The notes below the pieces were generated by a model. That model had not been told where the DNA came from, searched no databases, and saw only the letters and a list, made by a program, of their open reading frames with translations. From positions 6,482,315 to 6,546,314 of the forward strand of contig CM030932.1 in the NCBI GenBank assembly GCA_018136815.1: a DNA stretch of 64,000 bases, in the 5' to 3' direction. Shown piece by piece: positions 61,191-64,000 of this stretch (position 1 is its first letter; each line of letters opens with the position of its first letter). The position numbers were made by a program, and so were the translations under genes. The stretch comes from Isochrysis galbana (lineage: Eukaryota > Haptophyta > Isochrysidales > Isochrysidaceae).

Positions 61191-64000
61191 ATGGTGCTCC
61201 CCAACGGCGGGATGGGCCCGCCTAAGCCGGCCATCGCCAAGGCACCTTACCCTGCAGTTGCGCTCGCTGCTGCTCTCCTCTCTCTCGGCCCAGAGATGGA
61301 GGCCTGGGCAAAGCCTCTCTATCTCCCATCGCTCCAGCAGACGTACATCGCACCGGTGAGTGAATTAACACTTGCACGCGCACGTGTGGGACACGCAGCA
61401 CTCACGCGAGAGCTGCGCCGACAGCCATGCACGACGCCCATCTCATCTCCTCTCCTCTTTCTCTCTTCTCTCTCTCACCCCAGGCTCAGGGGCTGGGCGA
61501 CATGCAGATGGAGCAGATCATGACGCCCTTCCCGTCCTCGTCAATCCTCGCCGACACGTCCGTGTTCAGTACCCTCAGCGTTGACGAGCGCGCCACAGTC
61601 GAACGCATCAAGCAGGTGACCATTGCGCATACACATCTGCGGCCGAGTAAGGGTGATGTGCGACTGGACATCTCCGCTCTCGTGACTCAATGGTAGATAG
61701 GCCTCATAGCAAGCTCCAGTGCACGGGTGCGACACGTATTCATGAAGCATGAACTCGCCATCTCTTGTAGGAGCTGCGTGAGGCTAAGCGTGTAGCTGAT
61801 GCGGAGGCTGCTGCAGCTGAGAAGGCGGAGGCTGCGGCGCGGAGAGCAGAGGAGAGGGCCGCGGCCGAGGCCAAGCGCGCCGAGCTGAAGGCGGCGGCTG
61901 AGGCCGAGAAAGCAGCCGCTGCAGCGAAGCGCGCAGAGGAAATCGCTGCGGTCGAGGCTCAGCGTGCCGAACAGAGGGCCGTTGCTGAACAAGCAAAGGC
62001 TGAAAAGGCTGCTGCGGACAAGGCTGCCCGCGAAGCCAAGATAGAGGCAGAGAATGTAGCTCGGGCAACCGCCGACCAGGTGCGGGTCGAGAAGGCGGCT
62101 GCTGATAAGGCGGCCGCCGAGGCCAAGCGTGCCGAGGCGGCGCAGGCTCGCGCCGAGGCCGAGGCCGTCCGCAAGGCGTCGGTCCGCCCCTCAGGCGTGA
62201 AACGAGGCGTGACACCCGAGGCACGGCGGGCTGCGGAGGCGGAGGCCGCCGAGAAGGCCCGCGTCGAGGCTCAGTTGGAGGCTGCTGCTGCTGAGGCTGC
62301 CACCAAGGCGGAGACGCTCGCGCTCAAATCCCCGCGCGAGCTGCAGGCTGAGAAGGCGGCAGCGGCACGCCAGGCTGCGGAGCAGGCACGTGCTGAGAAG
62401 GCGGCTGCCGAGAGGGCTGCGCGCGAGTCTAAGGCTGCTGAGGCGGCTGCGGCGCGTGAAGCCGCCGAGCAGGCGAAGGCCGAGAAAGCGGCTGCCCAGA
62501 AGGCTGAGGCCGAGGCCAAGCGGCAGGCACAGGCTGAAGCGGCAGCAGCCGCCAAAGTGAAGGCGGCCGAGGAGCGCGCTGCGCAGGCCGCGGCTCGTGA
62601 GGCCAAGGCTGCCGAGGAGAAGGCGGCTAAGGCCGCGGCTGAGCAGGCGCGCGCTGCTAAGGTTGCTGAGGAGAGGGCTGTGCTCGAGGCGAAGCGTGCT
62701 GCCCAGACGGAGGCCGCAGCGCAGGCCAAGTTGGAGGCAGAGGCTGCGCGTGCGGAAGCGCGCGCTGCTAAGGCCGCACAGGCTGCAGCACAAAAGGCGT
62801 TGAAGGAGGCGGAGGCCCTTGGCTTGGACTCATCGATGGCCTCCTTCCTCACGCCGGAAGAGCTGAAGACGGTCGCTTCTCTGAAGCGCGAGCTGAAGGA
62901 GCGCACCGCGGAGGCAACTAAGACGTCGGCTGCAGCCGATGAGGCTGAGGCCAAGGCGGCTGAAGCCGCTGCCGCAAAGCGCGCGGCTGAGGAGGCCAAG
63001 GTGGCCAAGGCGGCTGAGGAGCAGGCAAAGCAAGCCAAGGCAGCGGCTGAGCGCGCGGAGGCCGAGGCCAAGCGCAAGGCGGCGGCTGAGGAGGCCGCTG
63101 CGGCACGGCGTGCTGCGGCCCAGGCGCGGGCAGAGAAGCTGGCTCAGGAGAAGGCGGCGGCCGAGGCCAAGCGCGTTGCACAGGCCGAGGAGGCTGCGGC
63201 CGCCCGTCGCGACGCCGACGCGCGCAAGGCGGCGGATGCGGCTGCGCGTGAAACCAAGGCAGCGGAGGCCGCTGCTGCTCGTCGAGCGGCCGAGGAAGCG
63301 AAGACGGCTAAGGCGGCCGAAGCGAGGGCGGCTCGCACGGCTGATGAGCAGCTACGCGTCGAGAAAGCGGCTGCTGACAAGGCGGCCGCCGAGGCCAAGC
63401 GTGCCGAGGCGGCGCAGGCTCGCGCCGAGGCCGAGGCCGTCCGCAAGGCGTCGGTCCGCCCCTCAGGCGTGAAACGAGGCGTGACACCCGAGGCACGGCG
63501 GGCTGCGGAGGCGGAGGCCGCCGAGAAGGCCCGCGTCGAGGCTCAGTTGGAGGCTGCTGCTGCTGAGGCTGCCACCAAGGCGGAGACGCTCGCGCTCAAA
63601 TCCCCGCGCGAGCTGCAGGCTGAGAAGGCGGCAGCGGCACGCCAGGCTGCGGAGCAGGCACGTGCCGAGAAGGCGGCTGCCGAGAGGGCTGCGCGCGAGT
63701 CTAAGGCTGCTGAGGCGGCTGCGGCGCGTGAAGCCGCCGAGCAGGCGAAGGCCGAGAAAGCGGCTGCAGAGAAAGCCGCACGCGAGTCCAAGGCCGAGAA
63801 AGCGGCTGCCCAGAAGGCTGAGGCCGAGGCCAAGCGGCAGGCACAGGCTGAAGCGGCAACAGCCGCCAAAGTGAAGGCGGCCGAGGAGCGCGCTGCGCAG
63901 GCCGCGGCTCGTGAGGCCAAGGCTGCCGAGGAGAAGGCGGCTAAGGCCGCGGCTGAGCAGGCGCGCGCTGCTAAGGCTGCTGAGGAGAGGGCTGTGCTCG
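61191..64000 (+). CDS. Ala/Lys/Glu-rich coiled-coil protein, 3' end beyond window
   Basis: Exons 61191-61355, 61484-61615 and 61771 to the window end (842 codons so far, all open and in phase). Exon 1 has a hydrophobic helix ending in Ala-x-Ala (YPAVALAAALLSLGPEMEAW), like a signal or lumen-type leader; exon 2 encodes MEQIMTPFPSSSILADTS. From exon 3 on it is an almost pure Ala/Glu/Lys/Arg helix (AEKAEAAARRAEERAAAEAK) resembling TolA-type or long structural coiled coils. A break (LGLDSSMASFLTPEELKTVA, ~62820) separates two blocks. A 1272-bp segment is duplicated inside. The long, rigid helix suggests a structural or tethering role (inference). The first exon may not be the real start. Antisense Ala/Ser-rich ORFs here are artefacts. 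Confidence 0.75.
62082..64000 (+). repeat. 1272-bp internal tandem duplication in the coiled-coil gene
   Basis: The stretch at 62082-62510 recurs from about 63354 (for example ggtccgcccctcaggcgtga at 62181 and 63453), nearly identical. The second copy carries a roughly 39-bp insertion near 63765 (EKAARESKA). The period is 424 codons, so the frame is kept. Confidence 0.85.

Noticed and set aside
61784-63920. Minus-strand Ala/Ser/Leu-rich ORFs of 60-270 codons
   Set aside because: Antisense and shifted readings of the Ala/Lys/Glu-rich helix; the plus frame is open over the whole stretch and fits the upstream splice sites.
1-64000. rRNA, tRNA or snRNA genes
   Set aside because: I looked for standard tRNA arms and rRNA core words and found none I could support.

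Overview
The window is GC-rich nuclear DNA from a eukaryote. Genes are split by GT-AG introns (one GC-AG), there are no operons, and most of the sequence between genes is made of retroelements and short dispersed repeats. One gene starts with a signal peptide followed by a Trp-containing cleavage region and a basic stretch, which looks like the two-part plastid-targeting leader of algae with secondary plastids. With the (Ser)Pro-rich wall-type protein and the chromodomain Gypsy elements, this suggests a unicellular alga. A haptophyte is my first guess; an ochrophyte or another complex-plastid alga is possible. The organism is inferred, not proven.

Layout. 1-515: end of an unrecognised ORF. 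1827-10981: a Ty3/Gypsy-type LTR retrotransposon on the minus strand with two 848-bp LTRs in which I see no difference, a perfect 5-bp target duplication (CGCCC), a polypurine tract, a large gag-like ORF, an ORF ending in a DNA-methyltransferase-like domain, and an integrase with a chromodomain. Reverse transcriptase and nearly all of RNase H are missing. 10982-14389: repeats and a small ankyrin ORF. 14390-16634: a 7-exon iron-type alcohol dehydrogenase. 16900-19025: TIR element and repeats. 19168-20376: zinc-finger, hAT-like remnant. 20692-22620: DUF2828/vWA protein. 24620-27271: proline-rich protein fused to a cytochrome b561 domain. 27319-30610: tandem duplication, RT fragment and repeats. 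30877-33223 (MFS transporter) and 33515-40017 (Strawberry notch, 16 exons, 1305 aa) diverge from a 291-bp promoter region. 41026-41314: 17-bp minisatellite. 43053-43613: NDUFB9-like LYR subunit. 44821-46353: class I/II aminotransferase. 47500-50400: RNase H relic and a truncated LINE (ORF1 plus start of the endonuclease ORF2). 51595-53972: coiled-coil protein. 55208-56269: predicted plastid protein. 57490-58059: conserved hypothetical. 58500-59960: repeats. 61191-64000: Ala-rich coiled-coil gene running off the window, with a 1272-bp internal duplication.

The host genes are a mixed set (redox metabolism, respiratory complex I, transport, chromatin/transcription, plastid) with no sign of a shared pathway. 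The two most unusual items are the methyltransferase-like domain inside a recently inserted, RT-less Gypsy element, and a family of at least eleven dispersed copies of a two-hairpin module. In that module the stem sequences differ between copies but stay self-complementary, and one copy lies at the start codon of the LINE ORF1.

Exon structures were built by hand from splice sites, reading phase and family similarity. Summed exon lengths for the alcohol dehydrogenase, MFS, Strawberry notch, b561, coiled-coil and plastid genes are exact multiples of three, which supports the models.
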